In this document: piece after piece, positions 30,946 to 39,669 of the stretch
How positions within the stretch are numbered: the stretch's first letter is position 1
Layout: each line of letters starts with the position of its first letter
Assembly: GCA_947475735.1 (NCBI GenBank)
Contig: CANJLQ010000012.1
Location: 1 to 64,000, forward strand
DNA length: 64,000 bases
Direction: 5' to 3'
Source of the DNA: Caulobacteraceae bacterium
Lineage (GTDB): Bacteria; Pseudomonadota; Alphaproteobacteria; Caulobacterales; Caulobacteraceae
Position numbers and translations under genes: made by a program
Notes under the pieces: model-generated
Told to the model about the DNA's origin: nothing
Databases searched by the model: none
Seen by the model: the letters and a program-made list of their open reading frames with translations, nothing else

Positions 30946-31551
30946 TCACGAGGTCGTCTCTGTGTTCGCGGCGGCGGCGTGGCGGGCGTCCCGAAGAATA
31001 TCCAGACCGCCCTTCACCGCGATCGCCGCCACGATGAGTCCGACGACCAGATCGGGCCAGGACTGGTCCAGCCACATCACCAAGCCGCCGGCGATCAGGA
31101 TGCCTCCGTTCGAGGCGAAGTCGTTGAAGCTGAAGGTTTCGGCCGCCTTCATGTTCACGTCGTCGCTCTTCTGACGCCGGATCAGCTCGAGACAGATCAG
31201 GTTCACGACGGCGGCGACCACGGCCAGACCCATCATGGTCCAGCCCATGGGTTCAGCCCCGACGATCATCCGCCGCACCACATCGACCAGGATCACGCCG
31301 GCGAAGATCAGCAGCATCACTCCGGACACCCCCGCGGCCCGGGTCTTCCAGATCAGGGCGCGGCCGACCGCCAGGAAGCTGATCAGATAGACGGCCGCAT
31401 CCGAGGCGTTATCGAGCGCATTGGCCAGCAGAGCGCTGGAGTCGGCGAGCACGCCGCCGACTCCGAGCGCCACGAAGAGGCTGAAGTTCAGAACCAGGAC
31501 GATCAGCAGTGTCCGTTTCTGAAGCTTCTCGGCTCCGTGATCTCCGCTCAC
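30946..31551 (-). CDS. Cation diffusion facilitator family transporter (short)
   Basis: This 201-residue protein has six hydrophobic segments and no cytosolic C-terminal domain. The helix 2 site reads ANALDNASDA with the expected Asp pair. The helix 5 site (NDFASNGG) has Asp but lacks the usual His. It may form a heteromer or carry an unusual metal. It starts with GTG overlapping the czcA stop (GTGA), so it is the fourth gene of the czcCBA operon. Confidence 0.85.
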   Translation of the reverse strand: MSGDHGAEKLQKRTLLIVLVLNFSLFVALGVGGVLADSSALLANALDNASDAAVYLISFLAVGRALIWKTRAAGVSGVMLLIFAGVILVDVVRRMIVGAEPMGWTMMGLAVVAAVVNLICLELIRRQKSDDVNMKAAETFSFNDFASNGGILIAGGLVMWLDQSWPDLVVGLIVAAIAVKGGLDILRDARHAAAANTETTS

Positions 31552-34500
31552 TCTTCAAGCCCCTCTGCCTTACGGTGCTTCACCGCCCTGGACGCAAAGG
31601 TGGGCAGCACCAGCAGGGTCAGGACCGTGGCCGTCATCAGGCCGCCGATGACGACGGTGGCGAGGGGCTTCTGCACCTCGGCGCCCGCCCCGGTGGCGAT
31701 GGCCATGGGGATGAAGCCGACGATGGCGACCAGGGCCGTGGTCAGGACGGCGCGCAGGCGACTGGACGCGCCTTCTATGGCCGCCTGACGAGGCGGCTGA
31801 CCGGCAGTCAGCCGCTCTCGAATGGCCTGCATCAGCACCAGGCCGTTCAGGGTCGCCACACCCGAGACGGCGATGAAGCCGACCGCCGCCGAGACCGAGA
31901 AGGGCATGCCTCTCAGCAACAGCGACAGGGCGCCGCCGACCAGGGCCAGAGGCACGCAGACGAACACCAGTCCAGCCTCGGCGAAGGAGCCGAGCGCCAT
32001 GAACAGCAGCAGACCGATCAGGATGAAGACGATCGGCACCACCAGGCCCAGTCGTTGCTCGGCGCGTTGCAGGTTCTCGAACTGACCGCCCCAGTCCAGA
32101 CGCACGCCGGGCGGCAGGGCGACGGGCTCGACATTGCGCTGGGCCTCGGCGACGAAGCCGCCCAGATCGCGGCCGCGCACATTGGCCTGAACCACCATGC
32201 GGCGGCTGCCGTTGTCGCGGCTGATCTGGTTCGGTCCCTCGGCGGTGACGATGCGGGCCACCGACGACAGGGGCACGGTCACGCCCGTTGACGACACGAT
32301 GGGCAGGGCCGCGAGGGCGGCCGGATCGTTGCGGGCGTCCTCAGGCAGACGAACCACCACATCGAAGCGGCGATCGCCCTCGAAGATGCGGCCCGCCTCC
32401 ATGCCGCCGACGGCGACAGCCACGGCCTCGGACACGTCCGCCGCCGACAGCCCGTAATTGGCCGCCGCGAAGCGATCCACGCTGACCGTCAGGGTCGGCA
32501 GGCCCGAGACCTGCTCGACCCGGACGTCGGCGGCGCCCTCGGTCTGACGCAGCGCATTGGCCACCTGGTCGGCGACCGTCTGCAGTTGGCCGAAGTCATC
32601 GCCATAGACCATCACAGCGAGGTCGGTGCGGACGCCGGAGATCAGTTCGTTGAAGCGCAGTTCGATCGGCTGGCTGAATTCGAAGGCGTTGCCGATCTGC
32701 TGGGAGGCGACCTCGTCGATGCGGGCGATCAGGTCTTCCTTGGACAGGTTCCGGTCAGGCCAGTCCTTGCGATCCTTCAGGATGATGACCGCATCGGAGA
32801 TGTTGGGCGGCATGGGATCGACCGCCGCCTCGGCGGTGCCGGTGCGCGAGAACATGGTCTCGACCTCGGGCATCTCGGTTATGGCTCGCTCCAGAGCCAT
32901 CTGCATGGCCAGGGACTGTTCCAGCGAGGCGGAGGGCACGCGCAGGGCCTGCATGGCGATGTCGCCCTCGTCCAGCGTGGGGGTGAACTCGCGGCCCAGG
33001 CTGGAGAACGAGACCACGCCGATGGCCAACGCGCCCAGCGCGCCCAGAAGAACCACCTTCGGCCGATCGACCGCCGCCTGGATGGCCGGTTGGATCCAGC
33101 GCCGGGCGAAGCGGATGATGAAGGTCTCGTGCTCATGGGCGCGCCCATGCTCGTCGACATCGACCTTCTTGGGTTCGCGCACCAGCAGCGCCGCCATGGC
33201 GGGCACGAAGGTGAAGGAGAAGATGAAGGCGCCGGCCAGGGCCAGCATGACGGTCGCCGCCATGGGGATGAAGGTCTTGCCCTCCACGCCCTCCAGCAGC
33301 AGCAGGGGTGTGAACACCAGCAGGATGATCAACTGGCCGAAGGCGGCCGGCTTGACCATTTTCTTCGCAGCCGCCGCTGCGACCTGGAGCCGCTCGACGC
33401 GGGTTAGGGCGCGGCCCAGCTCGATGCGCTTCTGGGACAGCATCAGAAGCGTGCTCTCCACCACGATGACGGCGCCGTCGACCAGGAGGCCGAAGTCCAG
33501 CGCCCCCAGGCTCATCAAGTTTCCGCTGATACCGAACCGGTTCATGCCGATGACCGCGAACAGGAAACTGATCGGGATCATCAGGGCCGTGATCGTCGCC
33601 GCGCGGATGTTGCCGAGCAACAGGAACAGCACGACGATGACGAGCAGCGCGCCTTCGGTCAGGTTCTTGGCGACCGTCTTGATGGTGGAGTTCACAAGGG
33701 CGCTGCGGTCGAGCACCGTCACCGCCTCGATGCCTGGAGGCAGGGTGGACTGCACCTGTTTGAGGCGTTCGCCCGCCGCCTGGGCAACGGTGCGGCTGTT
33801 GCCGTCGGCGATCATCAGGGCCGTACCCAGAACCGCCTCGTGACCGTCGCGAGTGGCGCCGCCGAGACGCGGCGCGCGGCCGATCTCGACCGTCGCCACA
33901 TCCGAGACGCGAACCACCAGGCCCCCGCGATTGACCACCGGAGCCTGGGCCAGGTCCTCGATGGTTTCCGCCAGGGCGTCGGTGCGGACCGTCAGGGCCT
34001 CGCCGGCGCGCTGGACATAGCCGGCGCCCGCCTGGGTGTTGGTCCGCTCCAGCGCCTGGACCAGGTCATTCAGGCTGAGCCCATAGGCCGACAGCCGCGC
34101 GGCGTCGGGCCTGACCGCATATTCCTTCACATAGCCGCCGTTGACATCGACGCCCGCCAGACCCGGCGCGGTGCGCATCTGCGGGGCGATGATCCAGTCC
34201 TGGACCGTGCGAAGATAGGTGGCGCGGTCCTCGGGCGTCGTCAGCAGTTCGCCTTCCGGGGTCAGATAATTCCCGCCGGCCTGCCACCCCGCTTCGCCCG
34301 GCCTGGCCAGGTTTTCGCTGTTGAAGGGGACATAATCGACCGTCCACATCAGCACTTCGCCCAGGCCCGTGGTGACAGGCGCCATGCCAGGCTCCACCCC
34401 CTCGGGCAGGTTTTCGCGCGCTTCGGCCAGGCGTTCGGCGACCTGCTGGCGGGCGAAATAGATGTCGGTGCGGTCGGTGAAGATCACCGTCACCTGGCTG

Positions 34501-34769
34501 AATCCGTTGCGGCTCAGGGACCGGGTCGAGGTCAGGCCGGGTATGCCGGCCATGGCGGTCTCGATCGGATAGGTGACCTGCCGCTCGACCTGCTCGGGCG
34601 CGAGGGCGGGCGCGATCGTGGTGATCTGCACCTGCCGGTTGGTGATGTCCGGCACCGCGTCGATCGGCAGTTTGGTGAGATTGTAGAGCCCGAAGGCGGC
34701 GACGATGGCCGTGGCGATGACCACGAACCAGCGGAAGCGGACGGCCGCTTCGATGATGGGGTTCAACAT
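31548..34769 (-). CDS. czcA: Heavy-metal efflux RND pump, CzcA family
   Basis: This 1073-residue RND transporter has two repeats of six transmembrane helices and large periplasmic loops. The helix 4 motif DFGLLVDGAVIVVES carries the two Asp and one Glu of the divalent-cation (Zn/Co/Cd/Ni) HME subgroup, unlike CusA copper/silver pumps. It couples proton entry to metal export through CzcB and CzcC. The start lies 14 bp after the czcB stop, and the stop overlaps the downstream CDF gene. Confidence 0.95.
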   Translation of the reverse strand: MLNPIIEAAVRFRWFVVIATAIVAAFGLYNLTKLPIDAVPDITNRQVQITTIAPALAPEQVERQVTYPIETAMAGIPGLTSTRSLSRNGFSQVTVIFTDRTDIYFARQQVAERLAEARENLPEGVEPGMAPVTTGLGEVLMWTVDYVPFNSENLARPGEAGWQAGGNYLTPEGELLTTPEDRATYLRTVQDWIIAPQMRTAPGLAGVDVNGGYVKEYAVRPDAARLSAYGLSLNDLVQALERTNTQAGAGYVQRAGEALTVRTDALAETIEDLAQAPVVNRGGLVVRVSDVATVEIGRAPRLGGATRDGHEAVLGTALMIADGNSRTVAQAAGERLKQVQSTLPPGIEAVTVLDRSALVNSTIKTVAKNLTEGALLVIVVLFLLLGNIRAATITALMIPISFLFAVIGMNRFGISGNLMSLGALDFGLLVDGAVIVVESTLLMLSQKRIELGRALTRVERLQVAAAAAKKMVKPAAFGQLIILLVFTPLLLLEGVEGKTFIPMAATVMLALAGAFIFSFTFVPAMAALLVREPKKVDVDEHGRAHEHETFIIRFARRWIQPAIQAAVDRPKVVLLGALGALAIGVVSFSSLGREFTPTLDEGDIAMQALRVPSASLEQSLAMQMALERAITEMPEVETMFSRTGTAEAAVDPMPPNISDAVIILKDRKDWPDRNLSKEDLIARIDEVASQQIGNAFEFSQPIELRFNELISGVRTDLAVMVYGDDFGQLQTVADQVANALRQTEGAADVRVEQVSGLPTLTVSVDRFAAANYGLSAADVSEAVAVAVGGMEAGRIFEGDRRFDVVVRLPEDARNDPAALAALPIVSSTGVTVPLSSVARIVTAEGPNQISRDNGSRRMVVQANVRGRDLGGFVAEAQRNVEPVALPPGVRLDWGGQFENLQRAEQRLGLVVPIVFILIGLLLFMALGSFAEAGLVFVCVPLALVGGALSLLLRGMPFSVSAAVGFIAVSGVATLNGLVLMQAIRERLTAGQPPRQAAIEGASSRLRAVLTTALVAIVGFIPMAIATGAGAEVQKPLATVVIGGLMTATVLTLLVLPTFASRAVKHRKAEGLEE

Positions 34770-34783
34770 GGTCCTGCGTCCCC

Positions 34784-35995
34784 CTAGTGGCCGTGCTCGG
34801 CTTCGCCCTTGGCCAGTTCGGCCTTGAGCAGGAAGGCGTTGGTCCCGGCGATCCTCTCGTCGCCGGTCAGGCCGCGCAGGATTTCGGTGCGGCCTGAGGC
34901 CTGACGCCCCGCCAGCACCGGCGTGGCCTGAAAGCCGCCCTCGACCTGGACAAAGACCACGGTGTTTCCATCCACGGTCTGCACGGCTTCCGAGGGCACG
35001 GTCAGTCCGCCGGCGACGGCTTGGCCCGTTACGACGGCCCCTGTGACGGCCGAGCCGGCCGGCGGCAGGGTCGCGCCAGACGGACGCGCGCGGATGACGG
35101 TTGCGCCGCTGTCGAGCGCGGCACCGGCCGCGACGCCGGTGACGACCGCGTCGAACTCGCCGCTCGGGCTGGTGACCCGCATCGTCGCGCCGACCCGGAC
35201 CTCGGAGGCGAGAGTCGGCGGCGCATTGAAGACCAGCTCCACCCTTTGCGGGTTGGTGACTTCGGCCACCACCCCGCCTTGAGCGACGAAGCCGCCCGGC
35301 CCGGCCTGCACCGAGGTGACAACCCCGGAGATGGGGCTGGTGACGCTCAGACGACCGGCCGCGTTCGGCGCCCCTGCGGCAGAGGCGCGGGCGCGCGCGG
35401 CGCGGGCGTTGGCCTGGGCGCTCAGGGCCTCGGCGTGCGAGACCTCGGCCTCGCGTCGGGCGATGACGCCCTGGTCGGCCAGTTCCTCGTCACGGCCATG
35501 CGCCTGTTCGGCGGCGACATAGGCGGCCTGGGCCGCGTCGGCTTCGGCCCGCAGGCTGGCGGCGTCTCCGCTGACCAGAGCGACCAGCGGCTGGCCGACG
35601 CGCACGGACTGACCTGGAGCGACCAGCACCCGCTCAACCCGGCCGCCGACCGAAGCGGCCACCGAGGCGCGGGCGTCAACCATGGGCTCGACCCGGCCTG
35701 AGAGACGGGTCTCCGCGCCCCCGCCCCGCGACACCGAGACCACGGCGATTCCTGCGGCCTGAATCTGTGCTGCGGTCAGTTCGACGAAACCTTCGCGCTC
35801 CGCCTCGTCCGCATGACCGGCTTCGCCCTCGGCGTGGCCGTCTTCCTCACCCTCGGCTCCGGCCTGGCCCTCTGCGGCTGAGGATGACGAGCCGCCGCCC
35901 TGGGTCGCGAAATACAGACCGCCGCCACCGAGGACGACGAGGGCGGCGACGCCGCCGATGAGCAGGGTCTTGTTGGTGGCGCGCTTGCGCATCAC
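34784..35995 (-). CDS. czcB: CzcB-type membrane fusion protein
   Basis: This 403-residue periplasmic adaptor has an N-terminal membrane anchor (residues 10-30). A His/Glu-rich stretch (EGEEDGHAEGEAGHADEAE) could bind metal. Barrel-sandwich, alpha-hairpin and beta-barrel domains follow, with VLVAPGQSVRVGQPLVALVSG as the lipoyl-like half. The C terminus is EAEHGH, again His-bearing. It bridges CzcA and CzcC. Its ATG overlaps the czcC stop (ATGA). Confidence 0.93.
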   Translation of the reverse strand: MMRKRATNKTLLIGGVAALVVLGGGGLYFATQGGGSSSSAAEGQAGAEGEEDGHAEGEAGHADEAEREGFVELTAAQIQAAGIAVVSVSRGGGAETRLSGRVEPMVDARASVAASVGGRVERVLVAPGQSVRVGQPLVALVSGDAASLRAEADAAQAAYVAAEQAHGRDEELADQGVIARREAEVSHAEALSAQANARAARARASAAGAPNAAGRLSVTSPISGVVTSVQAGPGGFVAQGGVVAEVTNPQRVELVFNAPPTLASEVRVGATMRVTSPSGEFDAVVTGVAAGAALDSGATVIRARPSGATLPPAGSAVTGAVVTGQAVAGGLTVPSEAVQTVDGNTVVFVQVEGGFQATPVLAGRQASGRTEILRGLTGDERIAGTNAFLLKAELAKGEAEHGH

Positions 35996-37242
35996 AGGGC
36001 TCCTTGAAAGGGGGCGCGGCCGTCGAGGCGCGCCAGGTCGATCTCCGCACGGACGCGCGCCAGGCGGGCATCGACGGCGGCGGACTGGGCGGTGATCAGA
36101 GCGGTGCGGGTGGCGCGCAGCTCGAGTTGGGAGATGCGCCCGGCCTCGAAGCCGATGCGCGACAGACGATAGGCCTCCTCGGCTGAGGTGACTCCGGCGT
36201 CGGCGGCGGAGACGCGACTGACCGACGCCGCCAAACGGGCCTGCGCCGCGGCGCGATCCGCCTGTGCGTCCTGACGGGCGCTCATCAACCGGGCGTCGGC
36301 GGCGCGGAACTCGGCCTGGGCCGCCGCGATATTCCCCCGGTTCCGGTCGAACAGAGGCAGCGGCATGCTGACGCCGAAGGTCAAGGCGGTGGCGTCTTCC
36401 GCCTCGTAGCGCGTCAAGCCGACGCTGGCGTTGATGTCGGGCCTCGCCAGCGTGCGCTGCACGGCGATCTGGCGATCCGCCGTCTCCCGCTCGGCCTCTG
36501 CCACCCGCACGGCCAGCGGATCACGGGCTGTCGGCATGGCGGCGATCATCGGCGCCTGATCCAACAGGCTGACCGGTATGTCCGTGACCGGCGCGGGGAG
36601 CATGGCCACGGCCGTCAGCCGGGCGAAGGCGGCGTCGCGCTCGGCCTGGGCCTCATCGGCCGTGGCGCGGGCGGCGGCCGCTTCGGTCTCGCCCTGAATG
36701 CCACGCAACAAGGGTTCGCGACCCTGCTCGACCAAGGCGAGAGCGGCACGCGCATCGGCGATGACGAGGTTCAGACTTTCGTCCGCCAGAGCGGCACGGC
36801 GCTGGGCGGCCTCGGCCTCGGCATAGGTCAGGGCCAGACGCCCGGCCGCGTCGACCGTGGCAAGGTCGCGCCGTAGCCCAGCTGTGCCGGCCTCGGCGCG
36901 AGCGGCGTCGACGCGGGCGCGCCGTCGGCCCCAGAGCTCCAGATCCTGAGAGATCGAGACGCTGGTCTCGGCATTGCCGAAGTCAGAATAGGGACCCGAG
37001 CCGAGGACATTTCCGAACTCGACGCCTAGCGATGGATTGGGACGGACCCGGGCCTGGCGGACGCGCGCCTCGGCGGCGTCAAGCAGGGCGTCGGCTTCAA
37101 GCGTCGCGGGCGTCTGTCCCAGCCGCGCGGTCAGCTCGGCGTAGGACGGGGCCGGATCGGCCCAGGCGGGATTCGCCAGCGCCGAAAAGGCGGCCAGCGC
37201 GCATCCGATCGCGAATCGCGACCGGCGACGGGAGGGAGGCAT
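35992..37242 (-). CDS. czcC: CzcC-type outer membrane channel (TolC family)
   Basis: This 416-residue protein has a signal peptide (cleavage near WA-DPAPSYAELTARL) and two OEP repeats rich in Ala/Arg coiled-coil helices. RARVDAARAEAGTAGLRRDL falls in the first half, and DAQADRAAAQARLAASVSRV in the second. NPSLGVEFGNVLG is the usual beta-strand segment. It forms the outer-membrane duct of the pump and is first in the czcCBA-CDF operon. Confidence 0.92.
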   Translation of the reverse strand: MPPSRRRSRFAIGCALAAFSALANPAWADPAPSYAELTARLGQTPATLEADALLDAAEARVRQARVRPNPSLGVEFGNVLGSGPYSDFGNAETSVSISQDLELWGRRRARVDAARAEAGTAGLRRDLATVDAAGRLALTYAEAEAAQRRAALADESLNLVIADARAALALVEQGREPLLRGIQGETEAAAARATADEAQAERDAAFARLTAVAMLPAPVTDIPVSLLDQAPMIAAMPTARDPLAVRVAEAERETADRQIAVQRTLARPDINASVGLTRYEAEDATALTFGVSMPLPLFDRNRGNIAAAQAEFRAADARLMSARQDAQADRAAAQARLAASVSRVSAADAGVTSAEEAYRLSRIGFEAGRISQLELRATRTALITAQSAAVDARLARVRAEIDLARLDGRAPFQGAL

Positions 37243-37317
37243 GATTCATCTTCCGAAGGGTTGAACGAAGAAGGACGCGCCGGGCGCGTTTCGTCGTTCA
37301 GTCCCTTGGCGGGCGCT

Positions 37318-37635
37318 TCAATCCGTCCGCCGACGTCGATGGCGCGACATCATTGGCCGGCCGGGCGTGGCCCGAGCCATCGAGCGGTGAGTGTCGGCCA
37401 TGTCGAAAAGGGGCGCCCGTTCCGCCGCCGCATGGTGGCAGTGGCCATGAGCGCACGCGCCATGACTTCCCGCCTTGCCGTCATGGCCGGTGTCGTCTTT
37501 TTCGATGACCACGTGCGAAGCGACGACTTCCGGTCCGCAGATCGCGGCGTCGGCCGCCGGAGCCACGACAAAAGCAGCGATGACAAGGGCCATCGCCAGA
37601 ATCGCCTTCAGCAATGTCGAGGTCGATCCGGTCAT
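37318..37635 (-). CDS. Small exported His/Cys-rich protein at the head of the czc operon
   Basis: This 105-residue protein has a signal peptide (residues 8-30, cleavage after ADA). It has three cysteines (AAICGPE, ACAHGHCHH) and a His cluster typical of periplasmic metal-binding or CzcI-like proteins that accompany czcCBA. It lies 75 bp upstream of czcC on the same strand. The C-terminal tail is basic (SRHRRRRTD). CzcI is the best guess, without close motif support. Confidence 0.7.
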   Translation of the reverse strand: MTGSTSTLLKAILAMALVIAAFVVAPAADAAICGPEVVASHVVIEKDDTGHDGKAGSHGACAHGHCHHAAAERAPLFDMADTHRSMARATPGRPMMSRHRRRRTD

Positions 37636-37720
37636 CTTCGCGCTCGTTATCGTCCTTACCGCAGGTTGACAATGCGTTACAAAATCCGCCTAGGCCGAAA
37701 AGATCGGCCCGGAGGGACGG

Positions 37721-37757
37721 TTTGCATCCTCTAGCCGCTAGAGGAGCAAACGGTTTT
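37721..37757 (+). promoter_or_regulatory. Palindrome followed by a T-run between the czc and copD units
   Basis: TCCTCTAG (37727-37734) and CTAGAGGA (37738-37745) flank CCG. The dyad extends outward with GTTTGC/GCAAAC apart from one bulged A, and TTTTTT follows at 37754-37759 on the plus strand. It could be a rho-independent terminator or attenuator upstream of copD. It could also be a metal-regulator operator in the divergent promoter region, since the 8-3-8 dyad has MerR-operator size. Confidence 0.6.
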
Positions 37758-37813
37758 TTCGACCGCCAGGATCGGCTCCCGGTTCAGCACCGTCCCTCGC
37801 GTCCAGGATCGAC

Positions 37814-37843
37814 GGCGAGGGCAATGCGCGTCCCGCCCGTAAA
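37814..37843 (+). promoter_or_regulatory. Candidate ECF promoter of copD (GCGAGGG-N16-CGTA)
   Basis: GGCGAGGG (37814-37821) and CGTAAA (37838-37843) have 16 bp between GAGGG and CGTA. The same two elements at the same spacing occur before the cnrY-like gene and before the copper oxidase gene. The -10 box lies about 80 bp before copD. Confidence 0.6.
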
Positions 37844-37925
37844 TACGGAGAACGGCTGAATGCCGACGACCCGGACCAGCCAGGACGTGGCGCGGTCACG
37901 GAAAGGTCTGCAAGGGGGAATAGGC

Positions 37926-38846
37926 ATGGAAACGGCGATCATCGGTCTGAGGTTCGTCCAGTATGGCGGCGCCATGCTGTTGTTCGGCCTGCCCCTGTTC
38001 CACCTGCTTCGCATTCCGTCGGACAGTCTTGCCGCCGCAGGTGCGCCCCGGCGCCTGCTTGCGGCCGCGGCCGCTTTGACCCTGGTGTCGACCCTGGCCG
38101 CTCTGGCGACCCAGACGGCGATGATGGGCGGCGCCTGGAGCGAGGCGCTGAGGTCCGAAGCGCTGAGCTACGTCGCTTTCGACACGGGGCTCGGACTGGC
38201 GATGCTGGTCCGGGCGGCCGCCGCCCTCGCCGCCCTCGGCGTGGTCCTGCGCCTCGGACGCGGACGCGGCGGCTGGCGCGTCCTCGTCGCTCTGGGCGCG
38301 ATGATCACGGTCAGCCTGGCGTGGATGGGCCACGGGGCCGCCACCCAGGGGGCCGGCCGGTGGGCGCACCTCGCCGCCGACATCGTCCATGTCCTCGCGG
38401 CCGCCCTGTGGCTGGGCGCCCTCGCGGCCCTGGTTAGTCTCCTGAGGCAGGCGTCCGTCTCGCCCGCCGGCGCGACGCTAGCCTTCACCGCGCTCCAGGG
38501 CTTCTCCGGCATGGGGACGCTCGCGGTCGGTCTTCTGACCGTCTCCGGCCTGATCAATGCGGGGTTCATCATCGGGCCGGAGAACCTGGCGGAAACGCCC
38601 GCGACGACCTACGGGCGGCTGCTGATCGTCAAGCTTCTGCTGTTCGGTCTGATGCTCGCCTTGGCTGCCGGCAATCGCTTCAACCTCACGCCGCGGCTCG
38701 GCGACGCTCTTCACTCAGCCACGGCTCGCCAATCCGCCCTGACCATTCTGAGACGCAGCGTCGCGCTGGAAACGGCCCTAGGCGCCGCCCTGCTCCTGGC
38801 GGTGGCGGCCATGGGGGTCCAGCCTCCGCCCGGCGTGGAGATGTGA
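37926..38846 (+). CDS. copD: CopD family copper resistance membrane protein
   Basis: This 306-residue inner-membrane protein has eight hydrophobic segments. HGAATQGAGRWAHLAADIVH in the middle contains the conserved His residues of the CopD domain. LLTVSGLINAGFIIGPENL and YGRLLIVKLLLFGLMLALA follow. It is thought to move copper across the inner membrane together with CopC. The ATG at 37926 has AAGGGGGA upstream. It is separated from the copABC genes by the sigma cassette. Confidence 0.9.
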   Translation: METAIIGLRFVQYGGAMLLFGLPLFHLLRIPSDSLAAAGAPRRLLAAAAALTLVSTLAALATQTAMMGGAWSEALRSEALSYVAFDTGLGLAMLVRAAAALAALGVVLRLGRGRGGWRVLVALGAMITVSLAWMGHGAATQGAGRWAHLAADIVHVLAAALWLGALAALVSLLRQASVSPAGATLAFTALQGFSGMGTLAVGLLTVSGLINAGFIIGPENLAETPATTYGRLLIVKLLLFGLMLALAAGNRFNLTPRLGDALHSATARQSALTILRRSVALETALGAALLLAVAAMGVQPPPGVEM

Positions 38847-38900
38847 GCCGAGACACCCGGGCCAAAAGATTGCAGATTGCCGGATGGCCGCCGCGTGCGC

Positions 38901-38930
38901 GGCGAGGGCGGCGCGGTCTGCCTGCGTATG
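38901..38930 (+). promoter_or_regulatory. Candidate ECF promoter of the cnrYXH-like cassette
   Basis: GGCGAGGG (38901-38908), a 16-bp spacer and CGTATG (38925-38930) precede the cnrY-like ATG by 29 bp. It is the second copy of the motif found before copD and copA, consistent with autoregulation of the ECF sigma factor. Confidence 0.65.
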
Positions 38931-38959
38931 AGAGTTAAAGGGGCGGAAAGACTGGGCAG

Positions 38960-39223
38960 ATGGACGATCTGGATCGACTGTTGCGCGTGACCGGCGGTGA
39001 AGCGCCGCTGGAGGATCTCGAGGCGCGGGTCTGGCGACGCGTCGGAATCTTGGAGAGGACCCGCGAGGGTGTCACCATGCGCGGCCTGGCCGTCGCCGTG
39101 GCGCTCAGCGTCGGCCTTATCAATGGCGGGGTCGGCGCAAGCCTGGCCCACGAGCCCCCGTCCGAGATGGCCGTGTTCGGCATGGGCGCCGCGTCGCCGC
39201 TGACCCGGCTTGAGGGCCGGTGA
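38960..39223 (+). CDS. CnrY-like membrane anti-sigma factor
   Basis: This 87-residue protein has a cytosolic N-terminal part of about 38 residues (MDDLDRLLRVTGGEAPLEDL onward). A single transmembrane segment follows (about 41-62), then a short periplasmic tail with GAASPL, resembling the CnrY C-terminal region. In CnrYXH systems the N-terminal part sequesters the sigma factor CnrH. Its TGA overlaps the ATG of the cnrX-like gene. Similarity is weak alone, but size, topology and gene order support it. Confidence 0.75.
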   Translation: MDDLDRLLRVTGGEAPLEDLEARVWRRVGILERTREGVTMRGLAVAVALSVGLINGGVGASLAHEPPSEMAVFGMGAASPLTRLEGR

Positions 39224-39663
39224 TGGCGATCGGCTGGAAATCCCTGGCGGTCACCGCCGCCCTGGCCCTGGTCGCGGGCGGCGCCGGGGCCTGGGGGGGC
39301 GCCACTTGGGTGCTCAAGAAGGAAAACCCGCCCTCTCTGCACGAGATCGTCCACCGCGACCTGTCACTGGACGCGACGCAGCGGGCGCGGATCGCCGAGA
39401 TTGAGGCCCGCTTCGTGCCGCGCCGCATAGCGTTCGAGCAGCGCGTTCAGGCGGCCAATCGCGAGCTGGCCGAGGCGATCGCGGCGAGCGATGGGGACGC
39501 CGGGGTCGTACAACCCGCAGTCAACTACTTCCACGATGCGATGGGCGACCTGCAGCAGGCCACCATCGCCCACATCTTCGAGATGAGGACGGTCATGACG
39601 CCCGCCCAGGCGGACCGGTTCGACGAAAAGCTGGTGGCCGCCCTGCTGGCCGAGGGCGCGTGA
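39223..39663 (+). CDS. CnrX-like periplasmic metal sensor
   Basis: This 146-residue protein has an N-terminal membrane anchor (residues 7-31) and a helical periplasmic domain. The five nickel/cobalt ligands known in CnrX (His42, His46, Glu63, His119, Met123) are all present with a constant shift of two: His40, His44, Glu61, His117 and Met121. They lie in LHEIVHRDL and ATIAHIFEMR. It should release the anti-sigma grip when metal binds. ATG 39223 overlaps the upstream stop; a GTG lies 3 bp earlier. Confidence 0.88.
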   Translation: MAIGWKSLAVTAALALVAGGAGAWGGATWVLKKENPPSLHEIVHRDLSLDATQRARIAEIEARFVPRRIAFEQRVQAANRELAEAIAASDGDAGVVQPAVNYFHDAMGDLQQATIAHIFEMRTVMTPAQADRFDEKLVAALLAEGA

Positions 39664-39669
39664 CCCTCG

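Noticed and set aside
37261..37734. 157-codon plus-strand frame over the exported His/Cys protein
   Set aside because: The minus-strand gene has a clear signal peptide and metal-binding residues. The plus-strand frame is Arg-rich shadow sequence.
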